Positions 17,220-26,763 are shown, counted from the stretch's first letter. The stretch: DNA of 64,000 bases from DASWJZ01 sp963720705 (GCA_963720705.1 CAVRGJ010000006.1:248001-312000); one strand, 5' to 3'. Notes: generated by a model from the sequence alone, not told the origin. Made by a program: numbers and translations.

Positions 17220-17975
17220 ATGACGAGCGTCACAACGATCGCCTCGACAGTCACCGCCGCGTTTCTGGCCTCCTTCGTAGAATTCGTGGAGGCATTCACC
17301 ATCGTGCTCGCAGTCGGCCTGACGCGCAGTTGGGGGCCGGCCTTCGCGGGGACCGGCCTCGCGCTTGCCGTGCTCGCAGCCCTCGTGCTCGCCTTCGGCC
17401 CGCTCTTCTCGCTTGTCCCTCTTCATGCGCTGCAGTTTGCCGTTGGCGTCCTCTTGATCCTGTTTGGGATGCGGTGGCTGAGGAAGGCGATCCTGCGCGC
17501 ATCCGGCTTCCTGCCGCTGCATGACGAGACGGAGACGTTTCTGGAAGAGACCGAACTCCTCCGCAGCCAGGCGAGCGACCGCCGCGCCGACTATCTGGCA
17601 GGTCTTGCAGCGTTCAAGGCCGTGCTGCTTGAGGGGGTCGAAGTGGTTTTCATCGTGATTGCCGTCGGAACTGCGCACGGCCTGACGGCCTATGCCAGCC
17701 TCGGCGCCTTGGCGGCGTTTCTTCTCGTGCTTGCCATCGGCCTTGTTGTCCATCGACCGCTGGCGCGAGTTCCCGAGAACACGCTCAAGTTCGTCGTCGG
17801 GCTGATGCTGACCAGCTTCGGCATCTTCTGGGTCGGCGAGGGTCTTGGGGCGGAATGGCCGGGCGCCGATCTTTCGCTGATCCTGATCCTCGCGGTTCTC
17901 GCGGCCTTTTCCTTTGCGGCCGTCCGCTGGCTCCGCAGCACGCGTCAGCTCGCCATGCCGGGGGTTGCCGAGTGA
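17220..17975 (+). CDS. Multi-spanning membrane protein, COG4280-like (possible cation transporter)
   Basis: The 251-residue protein has six to seven hydrophobic segments. Two internally similar blocks, FVEFVEAFTIVLAVGLT near residue 20 and LLEGVEVVFIVIAVGTA near residue 140, each carry paired acidic residues in a helix. This duplicated E-x-x-E pattern recalls the TMEM165/GDT1 and FTR1-like families of cation transporters. No neighbouring gene reveals the substrate. The next small gene overlaps its stop, so the two form an operon. Function is not established. Confidence 0.65.
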   Translation: MTSVTTIASTVTAAFLASFVEFVEAFTIVLAVGLTRSWGPAFAGTGLALAVLAALVLAFGPLFSLVPLHALQFAVGVLLILFGMRWLRKAILRASGFLPLHDETETFLEETELLRSQASDRRADYLAGLAAFKAVLLEGVEVVFIVIAVGTAHGLTAYASLGALAAFLLVLAIGLVVHRPLARVPENTLKFVVGLMLTSFGIFWVGEGLGAEWPGADLSLILILAVLAAFSFAAVRWLRSTRQLAMPGVAE

Positions 17976-18184
17976 CTGTCGTCCGCATCGCGCTCGCCGA
18001 ACTGGTCGGCATGTTCATCGACGATGGGAATCTCGCGCTCCTCGCGCTCATCCTGATCGCAGCCGTGGCCGCCGCGGTGAAGCTTCTCGGCATGTCGCCG
18101 CTTTGGGGCGCTGCGCTCCTTCTCGCCGGCTGCCCGGCGATCCTGGCGGAGAGCCTGCGTCGAGCCGCACGCCGCCGCGGCTGA
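17972..18184 (+). CDS. Small membrane protein, translationally coupled to the COG4280-like gene
   Basis: This 70-residue frame starts at a GTG (17972) that overlaps the stop of the upstream gene in the sequence GTGA. It has two hydrophobic segments (LALLALILIAAVAAAVKLL and PLWGAALLLAGCPAILAE) and a basic C-terminus. I do not recognise the family. The coupling suggests it is an accessory subunit of the upstream membrane protein. Confidence 0.6.
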   Translation: MTVVRIALAELVGMFIDDGNLALLALILIAAVAAAVKLLGMSPLWGAALLLAGCPAILAESLRRAARRRG

Positions 18185-18238
18185 TCTATCGGCACTCGGC
18201 CCCGCTGCTGCTCATGAAACGAGTAGAAGGTCGGAAGA

Positions 18239-20966
18239 TCATCCGCTCGTCGGCACGGCACGCGCCGCTTCCGAAGCACTGACCGCGCCGGCTGCGCGGG
18301 CATGCGATTGGCTCCCCCGGCGGTCAGACAAAACCACAAATGACGTTGGAATGGCGATCAGATAAGCGATGGCACTCGTTTCCAGAACGGCTGCGAGTCC
18401 AAGCGTGACGGCGATGATTGGAACGGCCACCGCGCCCACGACCGAAAGCGAGCCGTTCACTCCCCAGGCCCAGACGAAAATCTCAGTCTTGCCGAGGCGG
18501 GCAAGCGACATCATGGCGGTCGGCATGGGGAACCCCATGAGAAACGCGGGCAGCGCGATCAGTGCGAAACAGAGCAGCAGCCGAATCGCGTATGCATGTG
18601 TGCCTGTCCAAGCGAGCACCGGGTCTAGCCACAGGGCGTAGGCGAACAGCACAACGCTTATGCTTGCCAGAACGCCCGGCAGCACGATTCGCGCCCGGTT
18701 GAGGATGCGCTCGGCGGCAAGGCTACCCATGCCGGAAAACACCAGCATGCCGGTGATCAGGACGGTGGCCGATATCGCAGGAGTGCCGAGCGCGACGATG
18801 AAGCGGCTGATCAGGCCAACCTCGACGATGATGTAGCCGAGGCCGAGACAGGCGAAATAGACGGCCGTGCCCGTCTTGCCGCGCGAACGACTGAAGACGA
18901 TGCGCCAGCCGAACGCGAGGGGTATGAGGATCAGCGACACTGCCGCGAGGCACGCGACGACAAAGGTTGCCCAGATCAGCAGATACCCCCAGTCGTCTTG
19001 CAACTGGTCAAGGTGACCGTAGCCCTGAAGAAGGTCACGCGCCTTGACGTAGCCGGCAAAATACGGCCGGTCGTTGTCGAGGACGTGTGTGTCGAACACG
19101 TAGCGCCGGGCGAAATCGTCCCAGCCGCCATTAACCAGCGCCCTCCAGGCAAGGCGCGCTGCAGTCGTTGCGGGAAGCGTGTCCGAGCCGGTGTCGTCGG
19201 AAGCTGGTGGCGCAGTGCCAGCCGCGGTGTCGGGAGGTGCCGTGGCATCCGCTCCCTGCGGCGTGTCCGCAGAGATGGGTGGCGCGAAGATCGACGCACG
19301 ATAGCTGTCCAGAACCGAGGCCGCTCCTGACGCATCGAAGTCAAAGCCCGGAGAGTAGATTTCGTCAAACGACATCGCGCGCGTGTGCTGACGAAGTTTC
19401 GCGACCTCCTCCGCGGTGAAGCCGCCACGCTTGTAGAGAACCGTGGCAGTCGAGAGATAAGTCGACGCGACGAAGAACGAGTTGGCGATGTTGCCATCCA
19501 CAGCGCGGGCTGCGGCAGCTACAGTCGCATAGAATCGGAGCACCGACTTCGGCGGCTCTTCCTTGTTCCACAAGGTCGCCGAAAGAATGCCGCCATCGCG
19601 CAGCGCATGGATGTAGCTGGTCAGGGCTTCTTGCGCGTAAGGATATTTCTCGACGATCGCGAAACCGCCGGGACTGGAAAGACCGACGGAGTTGGCGAGG
19701 CTCAGGTCCACGAGATCATATCGTCGCTTCGTTCGGGCGAGGTACAACCGGCCCTCGGTCGGCACGACACGCACCTTCGGGTCGCGCAGAACGTCGCCGG
19801 TGAAATCGCGCAGTTGCCGGCTGCGAAACGCGTCAAGGACCGCCGGATTGCTTTCGGCCACGGTGACGCTCTTGGAGCCGCTTCGCAGCGCCACCATCGT
19901 CGAGATGCCGCCTCCAAACTGGACGATGAACGTGTCCGGCGCAGACTTGATGACGTAGGGATAGAACATCGGAAGATAGCGGAAGTAGGCGGTCTGCGAT
20001 GGCGGAAGATCGCGCATGATCCCTTCCGGCCCATCGCCATCGATGAACATTCCGACATAGGCGTCGGAAGGCACATCGGGCAGATTGAAGGCCGCGCTAT
20101 CGGAGAGCCCCGGCGCGAAATGCATGTATGAGCTCGAATAGATTTGCAGGTCGCCGAATGGCGAGATGTTTCGATAGATCTGCCGGGCGTCGGGATAGTT
20201 TCTGGCGTAGGAGACGCCTTTGTATTGCGAGACGGCGAGCACTGGAACGTCGAGCAGGCGCGGCAGGAGGAGCTGAGAAGCAACGACCGCCGCAGCCAGC
20301 AGCGCGTAGCTTGCGGCCGCGCGCCGATCGTTTGCGCCGACGAACCAAAGGAGTTCCTCCGATCGTCCAAAGAGCCAGGGGGACGAACAGAAGACTTTCC
20401 GGCGGCAGAAGATACATCCCCGCGAGCACGACGAGTTCCGCGAGACCGGAGCCGGCCATGTCAGCGGAATAGACGCGCCCGAATGTCCTTTGCCTGGTGA
20501 GAAAGATCGTCCCTAGAAACAGTGCGCCAACGAAGAACGGCAGGAAAAAGAGGAGAAAGTTGGCGATGAGGTGCCACTTCTGCGCGGGATCGGAGACGAG
20601 GAAAATCGCGTTGAAGGGAATTTGCTGTGCAAGCAGATTGGAGCCAACCAGCAGCGGTCCGAACAGGACGATGGAAATTCCAGTCGCCAGGAGCCAGCGT
20701 CTTTCGAACCAGTCTCTGGCGAGATAGATGACGACGCTGGAGGCGCCGAACCCGAGCATCGCCAGGCTGACGACGAGCGAGCCGAAATGCACCCAGCTGC
20801 CAACCGCGAAGATTCGCATGATGCAGATCTGCAGGGCGATGATCGCGCCGGCGATGCAGCCGATCGCGGCAAATTGGGGAAGGTTCGTTCTTTCCTCGGG
20901 TGGGACAGGCGCTTGCGAGAGATCGCCGAAGGTCACGTTTGATGGCCCTGGGCCCGGCAACGTCAC
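18239..20966 (-). pseudogene. Membrane-bound spermidine-synthase-like protein, frameshifted as read
   Basis: The N-terminal part (20966 down to about 20360) encodes about six transmembrane helices and ends in PLALWTIGG. The remainder continues one frame over from LLWFVGANDRRAAASYALL near 20355 to the stop at 18239. It holds a spermidine-synthase/SAM-type domain (FIVQFGGGISTMVALRSGSK, then VPTEGRLYLARTKRRYDLVD) and five or six further helices. One extra base around 20350-20363 accounts for the shift. The joined product would be about 900 residues. Such membrane aminopropyltransferase-like proteins are common but poorly characterised. The frame break may be an error or a true mutation. Confidence 0.72.
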
Positions 20967-21005
20967 GTTGGCGCTCGCAGCATAGGCACAGCGCGGCCCG
21001 CAACA

Positions 21006-21902
21006 TCAGTCACCGTTGTGCGTCCCCTTTACTGCGCCGCCCACCTGCTTCGTGAACGGGACAAAAGACAGCGTGCCGCCGTGGTATATGTCGGAGCGCA
21101 CCACGCTGAACGTGCCATCGGCGGCCTGCTGCTTGACGACCTTCAACACATGCTGGGCGCCGGGCGGTCCGACCGGGATCACCATGATCCCGTTCGGCGT
21201 GAGTTGTTGTAGAAGCGGCGGCGGGATGTGATCGATTCCGCACGTCACGATGATCTTGTCGAACGGCGCCTCCTCCTTCCAGCCATAGTAGCCGTCGGCG
21301 TTCTTGGTGGTGATCGCCTTGTACTCCGTATAGCCCTCTCCAATCAGCGTGTCGTAGAGCTGACGCGTCCGTTGGGCGAGCGGCGCAATGATCTCGATCG
21401 AAAACACCTTGTCGGTCAGGTTCGACAGGTAGGCGGACTGGTAACCTGAGCCAGTACCGATCTCGAGCACCTTGTCGCCCATCTGCACGTCGATGGAGTT
21501 TGTCATGCGGGCCACGGTGTGTGGACCCGTGATGGTCACGCCGTAGCCGATGTCGAGATAGTGCCACTCATAGGCTCGACTGAGGTTCGCCTTGGTCACG
21601 AAATCCTCGCGCGGCGTCAGCAGGTAGGCGCGCTTGTCGCGCGTATCCCAGAGATCGCCATGGGCGAGCAAGGCTTGGAATCGATCCCACCGCTGACCGA
21701 GAAAGTTCGGATCCTCGCCGCGGTTCTGCTGCATCCAGCCGATGAAGCCGGCGCGGCCGTCCATCGGGGGCGTGGCGCTCCAATCGTAGGGAACCGGCAC
21801 GTTCGCGAAGGCCAAAGCCGGGAACATGCTTGTCCCAAGCGCGCACCCTCCACCAGCTAGAAACTGACGCCGTCCAAGGGTTGTTTGGCGATAAACGACC
21901 AT
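21006..21902 (-). CDS. Tat-exported protein-L-isoaspartate O-methyltransferase-like protein
   Basis: The 298-residue protein starts with a Tat signal: TTLGRRQFLAGGGCALG with the arginine pair at residues 11-12, followed by AFA before the mature part. The body is a PCMT-type methyltransferase with SAM motif DKVLEIGTGSGYQSAYLS and the downstream FDKIIVTCGIDHIPPPLLQQL. Normal PCMT is cytoplasmic, so periplasmic export is unusual because SAM is not expected there. The start ATG at 21902 has GAGAGGGA seven bases upstream. It lies 40 bases ahead of the membrane spermidine-synthase-like gene, probably in one operon. Confidence 0.78.
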   Translation of the reverse strand: MVVYRQTTLGRRQFLAGGGCALGTSMFPALAFANVPVPYDWSATPPMDGRAGFIGWMQQNRGEDPNFLGQRWDRFQALLAHGDLWDTRDKRAYLLTPREDFVTKANLSRAYEWHYLDIGYGVTITGPHTVARMTNSIDVQMGDKVLEIGTGSGYQSAYLSNLTDKVFSIEIIAPLAQRTRQLYDTLIGEGYTEYKAITTKNADGYYGWKEEAPFDKIIVTCGIDHIPPPLLQQLTPNGIMVIPVGPPGAQHVLKVVKQQAADGTFSVVRSDIYHGGTLSFVPFTKQVGGAVKGTHNGD

Positions 21903-22178
21903 GTTTCGGTCCCTCTCAGAGCGATTTACTCTTCGGATGCGGCATAGTCCCGCGCTCATTGCGGCGGATTGCCGTCCGTCGGCGGCGACAAGTAGCCGCT
22001 CATGTGAGCGCAGCGAGGAGAGAGTGGAAGCCGGACCGATCCTGAGATCACTAGTCGACTACATCACGATCCGACCTGCCTCGGAGAGCACTTTTCGTGG
22101 AAATTGAAGCTGAGCCCGCGGAGCTCTTCTTGGCTGCCGGCGGCAACCTGCCTGACCCTGGCGATCGGACGATATCGG

Positions 22179-22255
22179 TGGTAGCGGAGGAGGGACTCGA
22201 ACCCCCGACACGCGGATTATGATTCCGCTGCTCTAACCAACTGAGCTACTCCGCC
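22179..22255 (-). tRNA. tRNA-Met (CAT anticodon, elongator type)
   Basis: Read on the minus strand, the 77-base gene folds into a standard cloverleaf. The acceptor stem is GGCGGAG with CTCCGCT, the D-arm is AGCTCAGTTGGTTAGAGC, the anticodon loop is ATCATAA with a CAT anticodon, the T-arm contains GGTTCGAGTCC, and CCA is encoded. It lacks the three G:C pairs of initiator tRNA in the anticodon stem. An isoleucine tRNA with modified C34 is the alternative, but the body resembles elongator methionine tRNA. Confidence 0.9.
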
Positions 22256-22430
22256 CCGGTCGCGGGCATATACGTTTGGCCCGTCGGAGGGTCAAGCACG
22301 GGCGGCGCAAGGCCTGTCCCCACGGGCGAGCCCCGCGCTTCAGGCGTTTGTTCTTGTGCCTTGCTTCTGTAAGATCGCGCCGCCGGCTGCCGACCACACA
22401 ATCTTGCTGCCGGCATCTTTTGGGGGCGGA

Positions 22431-23267
22431 ATGACCGGAGCAGCCGTCAAGACGATCGCCGTACACCTTCCGACCGCGGGACTGGTGGACCGGCTCCTCG
22501 ACGTCGCGCTCCCGCTCGCTGCGGCGCGCGGCGCAACGCTTGTCGGCTTCCATATCATCCCGGCCGTCATCGTCTATGCCGATGCGACCGTGTCGATGTC
22601 GACCGAGTTCATCGTCGCGCAACAGGAGGCCTTTCAGGAGGACGCCAAGGCCGTCGAGGCCGCTTTCCGCGCGCGCGTCGAGCCGGCCGGCGTCGCCTAC
22701 GAATGGACGACCAGCAATACCGGCGACGAGCCGACCATGCGCGCTGCCGCAACGCTCGCAAACGTCGCCGACCTCGTCATCGCCGCGCAATACCAGGACA
22801 CCATTCCCGCTGCGTCCGGCTATTCGCCCGACGAACTCGTGCTCGGCAGCGGCCGGCCGGTACTGATCGTGCCGAGCGCCGGCGCATTCCCCGTCATCGG
22901 CAAGCGCGTTCTGGTCGCCTGGAACGGTTCGCGCGAGGCCTCGCGGGCGGCGTTCGACTGCCTCGCGCTGCTGCAGCCGCAGGCGGAGCTTCACCTCCTC
23001 GCGGTCGACAGCCCGCGTGGCGATTCCACGTTGAGCCGCCTCGCCCAGGCGTTCTCGCGCCACGGCGTGAAGCCGGTGACGCTTTCCGCCTCAAAGAGCG
23101 ACGGGCGTTCGGTCGCCGAAGAGATATTGACACATGCGAGCGAGTTCGGCGCCGATCTCTTGGCGCTCGGCTGCTACGGGCATTCGCGCCTGCGCGAGAC
23201 GGTGTTCGGCGGCGCCACTTCGCACATCCTGCGCGCCATGACGCTGCCGGTGCTCATGACCCACTAG
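22431..23267 (+). CDS. Universal stress protein with two Usp domains
   Basis: The 278-residue protein has an N-terminal divergent Usp half and a C-terminal half with the recognisable elements GKRVLVAWNGSREASRAAF and ADLLALGCYGHSRLRE, ending HILRAMTLPVLMTH. Tandem Usp proteins of this size are common in Rhizobiales and respond to stress or low oxygen. The start ATG at 22431 follows GGGGGCGGA. It stands alone, downstream of the tRNA and convergent with a small membrane protein. The ligand is not clear. Confidence 0.8.
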   Translation: MTGAAVKTIAVHLPTAGLVDRLLDVALPLAAARGATLVGFHIIPAVIVYADATVSMSTEFIVAQQEAFQEDAKAVEAAFRARVEPAGVAYEWTTSNTGDEPTMRAAATLANVADLVIAAQYQDTIPAASGYSPDELVLGSGRPVLIVPSAGAFPVIGKRVLVAWNGSREASRAAFDCLALLQPQAELHLLAVDSPRGDSTLSRLAQAFSRHGVKPVTLSASKSDGRSVAEEILTHASEFGADLLALGCYGHSRLRETVFGGATSHILRAMTLPVLMTH

Positions 23268-23288
23268 GTCCGCCAGCATCGGCCCGCG

Positions 23289-23444
23289 TCAGATTCGTCC
23301 GGTCAGAAGCAGCACTATGACGACGATGAGGAGGACCCCGACGATGCCCGAGGGGCCGTAGCCCCAACCGCGGCTGTAGCCCCAATTCGGGACGGCACCG
23401 ATCAGGATGAGGATCAGAATGACAATCAGTATGGTTCCGAGCAT
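23289..23444 (-). CDS. DUF3309 family small membrane protein
   Basis: This 51-residue protein starts MLGTILIVILILILIGAV, then has a glycine/tyrosine/tryptophan-rich linker (NWGYSRGWGYGPSG) and a second hydrophobic helix ending LLTGRI. This two-helix pattern with a GYSRGWGYGPSG linker is typical of the DUF3309 proteins found throughout Rhizobiales. The function is unknown. The ATG at 23444 is chosen because upstream codons in this frame lack hydrophobic pattern. Confidence 0.75.
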   Translation of the reverse strand: MLGTILIVILILILIGAVPNWGYSRGWGYGPSGIVGVLLIVVIVLLLTGRI

Positions 23445-23607
23445 TGCAGGGTCTCCGGCGGTCGCCCGACCGCGTGTTCGCCCCCCGCGCCCGATCGACA
23501 ATCGCGGCGTTGGGTGCGTGATCAACGCCGGCGAAATGAAGTCGGTTCCCTAGCCGGCTGCGGAAAACCTCGCGTTGCTGCCCGAGCCCGTCGGAATTCG
23601 AGGAGAG

Positions 23608-24552
23608 ATGATGAAGCCGGAAGTACTCGTCAACGGAGAGCAGATGCCGCATGTCATGCAGGCGCTGGAGAAGGAGTACACGCTCTACAAACTGCACGAG
23701 GCGACGGACCGTGATGCGCTTCTGAAGGAGCTTGCGCCGCGCATCCGCGCGATCGCGACGGGTGGCCACCACGGCGCCGACGCCGCACTGATCGATGCCC
23801 TCCCTAATCTCAAGATCATCAGCTCCGTTGGTGTTGGCACCGACGCGATTGACGTGGCGCATGCCAAGAAGCGCGGCGTGATCGTCTGCAATACGCCGGG
23901 CGTGCTCGACGACGACGTCGCCAATCTTGCAATCGCTCTCCTCCTTGCCGTCACGCGCAAGCTTGTCGTCTACGACCGCTATGTGCGCGAGGGCCGCTGG
24001 GCAAAGGAGGGCTATCCGCCCTTTACCCGCTCGATCGCCGGAGCCAAGGTCGGTATCCTCGGCATGGGCCGGATCGGACAGACCATCGCCGAGAAACTCA
24101 AGGCCTTCCATTGCGAGGTCGCCTATCACGCCCGCAACCCGCGACCGGAGGTTCCCTATCGCTACTTTCCCGACCTCGTTCAACTCGCCGCCGACTCGCG
24201 CGTGCTGATCGTCATCGTCCCCGGCGGACGCCAGACTGAAAAGCTTGTCGACCGCCGTGTCCTCGACGCGCTCGGGCCGGAGGGCATCTTGATCAATATC
24301 GCGCGGGGCTCCGTCGTTGACGAGCCGGCGCTGGTCGCTGCCTTGAAGGACGGCAGGCTCGGCGGAGCCGGGCTCGATGTCTTTGCCGACGAGCCGAACG
24401 TTCCGCCGGCGCTCTTTGCGATGGCAAATGTCGTGCTGCAGCCGCACCAGGGAAGCGCCACGGTCGAGACGCGGCGCGCGATGGGCGACCTGATGCTCGC
24501 AAACCTTGCCGCCTTCTTCGCCGGCAAGGCGCTGCCGAGCCCCCTCCCCTAA
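23608..24552 (+). CDS. D-isomer-specific 2-hydroxyacid dehydrogenase (glyoxylate/hydroxypyruvate reductase type)
   Basis: The 314-residue NAD(P)-dependent enzyme shows the family features: SVGVGTDAIDVAHAKKRGV, the dinucleotide fold VGILGMGRIGQTIAEKL, INIARGSVVDEPALV, and a C-terminal PHQGSAT where the catalytic histidine lies. It resembles GhrB or hydroxyphenylpyruvate reductase. AGGAGAG lies directly before two consecutive ATG codons (23608 and 23611); the second gives better spacing. The gene has no obvious operon partner. It ends by overlapping the convergent membrane-protein gene by four bases. Confidence 0.85.
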   Translation: MMKPEVLVNGEQMPHVMQALEKEYTLYKLHEATDRDALLKELAPRIRAIATGGHHGADAALIDALPNLKIISSVGVGTDAIDVAHAKKRGVIVCNTPGVLDDDVANLAIALLLAVTRKLVVYDRYVREGRWAKEGYPPFTRSIAGAKVGILGMGRIGQTIAEKLKAFHCEVAYHARNPRPEVPYRYFPDLVQLAADSRVLIVIVPGGRQTEKLVDRRVLDALGPEGILINIARGSVVDEPALVAALKDGRLGGAGLDVFADEPNVPPALFAMANVVLQPHQGSATVETRRAMGDLMLANLAAFFAGKALPSPLP

Positions 24553-24971
24553 TCGTCGCTCTTGGTGCGGCGCCCGAACAGGAACCCGAGGACGAGCGCC
24601 AGCCCCGCGATAACGAGCGCGGGATTTGCAAGCGGCTTCGGGCCAACCGCGTCCGCCAGGCGCGCCATGTTGTCTTCCGCGACGCTCGCGGGCTGCGCCC
24701 GGCGCGCCGCGCCGGAGCCCGTCATGCTCGCGATCAGGAAGAAGATCAGCGCAATGACGAGGAGCGCCCCGCCGATGATCGCGGCGGAAGCGATCGGATT
24801 GAGAAGCTGAGAGAGATAGAGATGCGCGGCGACGAGCAGGAAGCAGAAGCCGATCAGAAAAAGAACGGCGCCGATTGCCCCAAGGATGCCCTGAGTGACA
24901 AGCCGGCGCACGCGCTGCTTCAGTTCGGCAAGCGCGAGCGCAAACCCGATCGAACTTGCCAGCTTGAACAT
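24549..24971 (-). CDS. Phage-holin-superfamily III / DUF1469-like membrane protein
   Basis: This 140-residue protein has two adjacent hydrophobic segments near residues 30-75, a hydrophilic stretch, and a C-terminal helix ending LVLGFLFGRRTKSDD. Its N-terminus (LASSIGFALALAELKQRV) fits the DUF1469/holin-like proteins usually found next to ElaB/YqjD-type genes. Here that partner is directly upstream (24978-25319), so the two form an operon. The function may concern membrane stress. Confidence 0.7.
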   Translation of the reverse strand: MFKLASSIGFALALAELKQRVRRLVTQGILGAIGAVLFLIGFCFLLVAAHLYLSQLLNPIASAAIIGGALLVIALIFFLIASMTGSGAARRAQPASVAEDNMARLADAVGPKPLANPALVIAGLALVLGFLFGRRTKSDD

Positions 24972-24977
24972 CAGGGC

Positions 24978-25319
24978 CTAGCGGCGCGACATCAGGCCGA
25001 TGAGGAATCCGAGCCCGAGCGCCACCAGCACTGCAGAGATGGGATTGCGTTCGATATGGCCCTCGAGCGCCTCGCTGTAGGCGCGCGCGCTGTCGATCGC
25101 CGCCTCCGCCTGTTCCTTGCCCTGTTGCTTGTAGTGCTCCGCCGTCCGCTCGGCCTTGGCGCGCCCCTCGCGGACGCCCGACTTCACAAGCTCCGACAAC
25201 GTCGTGCTGATCGCACCGATATCGCTCTTCAAAGCTTCGATCTGCGCCTCAAGCGACTCCATCTCGCTCGCGGCGGAACGCGACCCGGACTTTGCCGTCG
25301 TCGTCGACTCGCTTGCCAT
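24978..25319 (-). CDS. ElaB/YqjD/DUF883-like membrane-anchored protein
   Basis: The 113-residue protein is mostly an amphipathic helix with coiled-coil character (residues 18-85). It ends in a C-terminal hydrophobic anchor and the tail GLMSRR, preceded by HIERNPISAVLVALG. This is the layout of the DUF883 family, including YqjD, which has been linked to ribosome association at the membrane in E. coli. The ATG at 25319 gives the usual hydrophilic start MASESTTTAKSG. It is followed six bases later by the holin-like gene. Confidence 0.78.
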   Translation of the reverse strand: MASESTTTAKSGSRSAASEMESLEAQIEALKSDIGAISTTLSELVKSGVREGRAKAERTAEHYKQQGKEQAEAAIDSARAYSEALEGHIERNPISAVLVALGLGFLIGLMSRR

Positions 25320-25444
25320 TACGCCTCTCCTGTCTCCGGTCTGCAATTTGCGCTTTGCCGGATAACGACCCCATCATCACGAAGTTCCGTTGAAGATGTG
25401 TTGCACCAGATCAAACGGGCCGGGCGCAGTTATTGCCGAAGTGT

Positions 25445-26602
25445 TTACGCCGCCTCGGCTTGCCGGGCGGCGCCGGCGCGCCCTTCGATCGCGCCGCCGC
25501 CGAGGACGCGCGCCTCCGCGCCTTCGGCATCGTAGAGGACGCAGGCCTGGCCTGGCGCGACGCCGAACTCGTCGGCCGCGAGCTCCACGACCGTCCGCCC
25601 ATCCCTCAGGCGAAGCAGCGCCGCCGCCGGTGGCCGTGTCGAGCGGACGCGCGCAAAAAGCGAAACCTCGCGCTCAACGAAATCGGCAAGCCGGCCCTCG
25701 CCGAGCCAGTTAAAGTCGCGGAGCGCGATCGTGCGCGTCGCCAGCGCCTCGCGCGGGCCGACGACGACCCGCGCGTTTTCCGCGTCGATCCGCACCACGA
25801 AGAGCGCCTCGCCGGCCGCGATGCCAAGCCCGCGCCGCTGGCCGACCGTGTAGCGGATCACGCCGTCATGGCGACCGAGCACGCGCCCGTCCAAATGCAC
25901 GATCTCGCCCGGCCGGGCGGCGCCGGGCTTAAGCTTCTCCACCACGTCGGAATAGCGCCCCTGCGGAACGAAGCAGATGTCCTGGCTGTCGTGCTTGTCG
26001 GCAACCTTGAGCCCCGCCTCCCGCGCAATCGCGCGTGTCTCATCCTTGCTCAGGTCGCCGAGCGGAAAGCGCAGAAAGTCGAGCTGCGGCTGCGTCGTGG
26101 CGAACAGGAAATAGCTCTGGTCGCGGTCGATATCGCGCGGGCGGAACAGCGCGCGCCGCCCGTCGACGACCCGCGAGCGAACGTAGTGACCGGTCGCCAT
26201 CGCGTCGGCGCCAAGCTCGCGCGCGGTGCGGAAGAGGTCCGCGAACTTGACCGTCTGGTTGCAGGAGACGCAGGGAATGGGCGTCTCGCCGATGGCGTAG
26301 CTCTCGGCGAACGGTTCGATGACGGCCTCGCGGAAGCGCGCCTCGTAGTCGAGCACGTAGTGGGGAATGCCGAGCCTTTCGGCGACTTCACGGGCGTCAT
26401 GGATGTCCTGGCCGGCGCAGCAGGAGCCGGCGCGATGCGTAGCCGCGCCGTGGTCGTAAAGCTGCAGAGTCACGCCAACCACGTCATATCCGGCATGGCG
26501 GACAAGGGCCGCCACGACGGAGGAATCGACCCCGCCCGACATGGCGACGAGCACGCGCGCCTTCTCCCGCGGCCCGGGAATATCGAGGTCAATATCCAGC
26601 AT
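25445..26602 (-). CDS. mnmA: tRNA-specific 2-thiouridylase MnmA
   Basis: MnmA makes the 2-thiouridine at the wobble position of Lys, Glu and Gln tRNAs. The 385-residue sequence has the PP-loop SGGVDSS at residues 22-28. The catalytic cysteines lie in GETPIPCVSCNQTVKF and in HDSQDICFVPQG. The C-terminal beta-barrel domains follow, with VGQRRGLGIA. The length is normal. The ATG at 26602 (MLDIDLDIPG) was chosen because the longer frame adds non-conserved residues. It is a single housekeeping gene, divergent from sciP. Confidence 0.92.
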   Translation of the reverse strand: MLDIDLDIPGPREKARVLVAMSGGVDSSVVAALVRHAGYDVVGVTLQLYDHGAATHRAGSCCAGQDIHDAREVAERLGIPHYVLDYEARFREAVIEPFAESYAIGETPIPCVSCNQTVKFADLFRTARELGADAMATGHYVRSRVVDGRRALFRPRDIDRDQSYFLFATTQPQLDFLRFPLGDLSKDETRAIAREAGLKVADKHDSQDICFVPQGRYSDVVEKLKPGAARPGEIVHLDGRVLGRHDGVIRYTVGQRRGLGIAAGEALFVVRIDAENARVVVGPREALATRTIALRDFNWLGEGRLADFVEREVSLFARVRSTRPPAAALLRLRDGRTVVELAADEFGVAPGQACVLYDAEGAEARVLGGGAIEGRAGAARQAEAA

Positions 26603-26694
26603 CGGCTTGCTCCGGCGGGCGGAAACTAGGCGCTCGAGCCCCGGCCAGCAAGGGCCGTCCGTTGCCAAATCCTAAAGGAATTCAAGGGTGTCAC

Positions 26695-26709
26695 TTAGCC
26701 GATTTTTAA
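26695..26709 (+). promoter_or_regulatory. Candidate CtrA box upstream of sciP
   Basis: TTAG, seven bases, then TTAA matches the CtrA consensus TTAA-N7-TTAA with one mismatch. It lies 55 bases before the sciP start. In Caulobacter, CtrA activates sciP and SciP represses CtrA targets. A single GANTC methylation site (GAGTC, 26753-26757) lies just before the start codon. Confidence 0.45.
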
Positions 26710-26763
26710 GGGGAAGCACCGTAGAAGCGAAGCGAAACCTGTAGTCGCGTAAGAGTCATCTTC

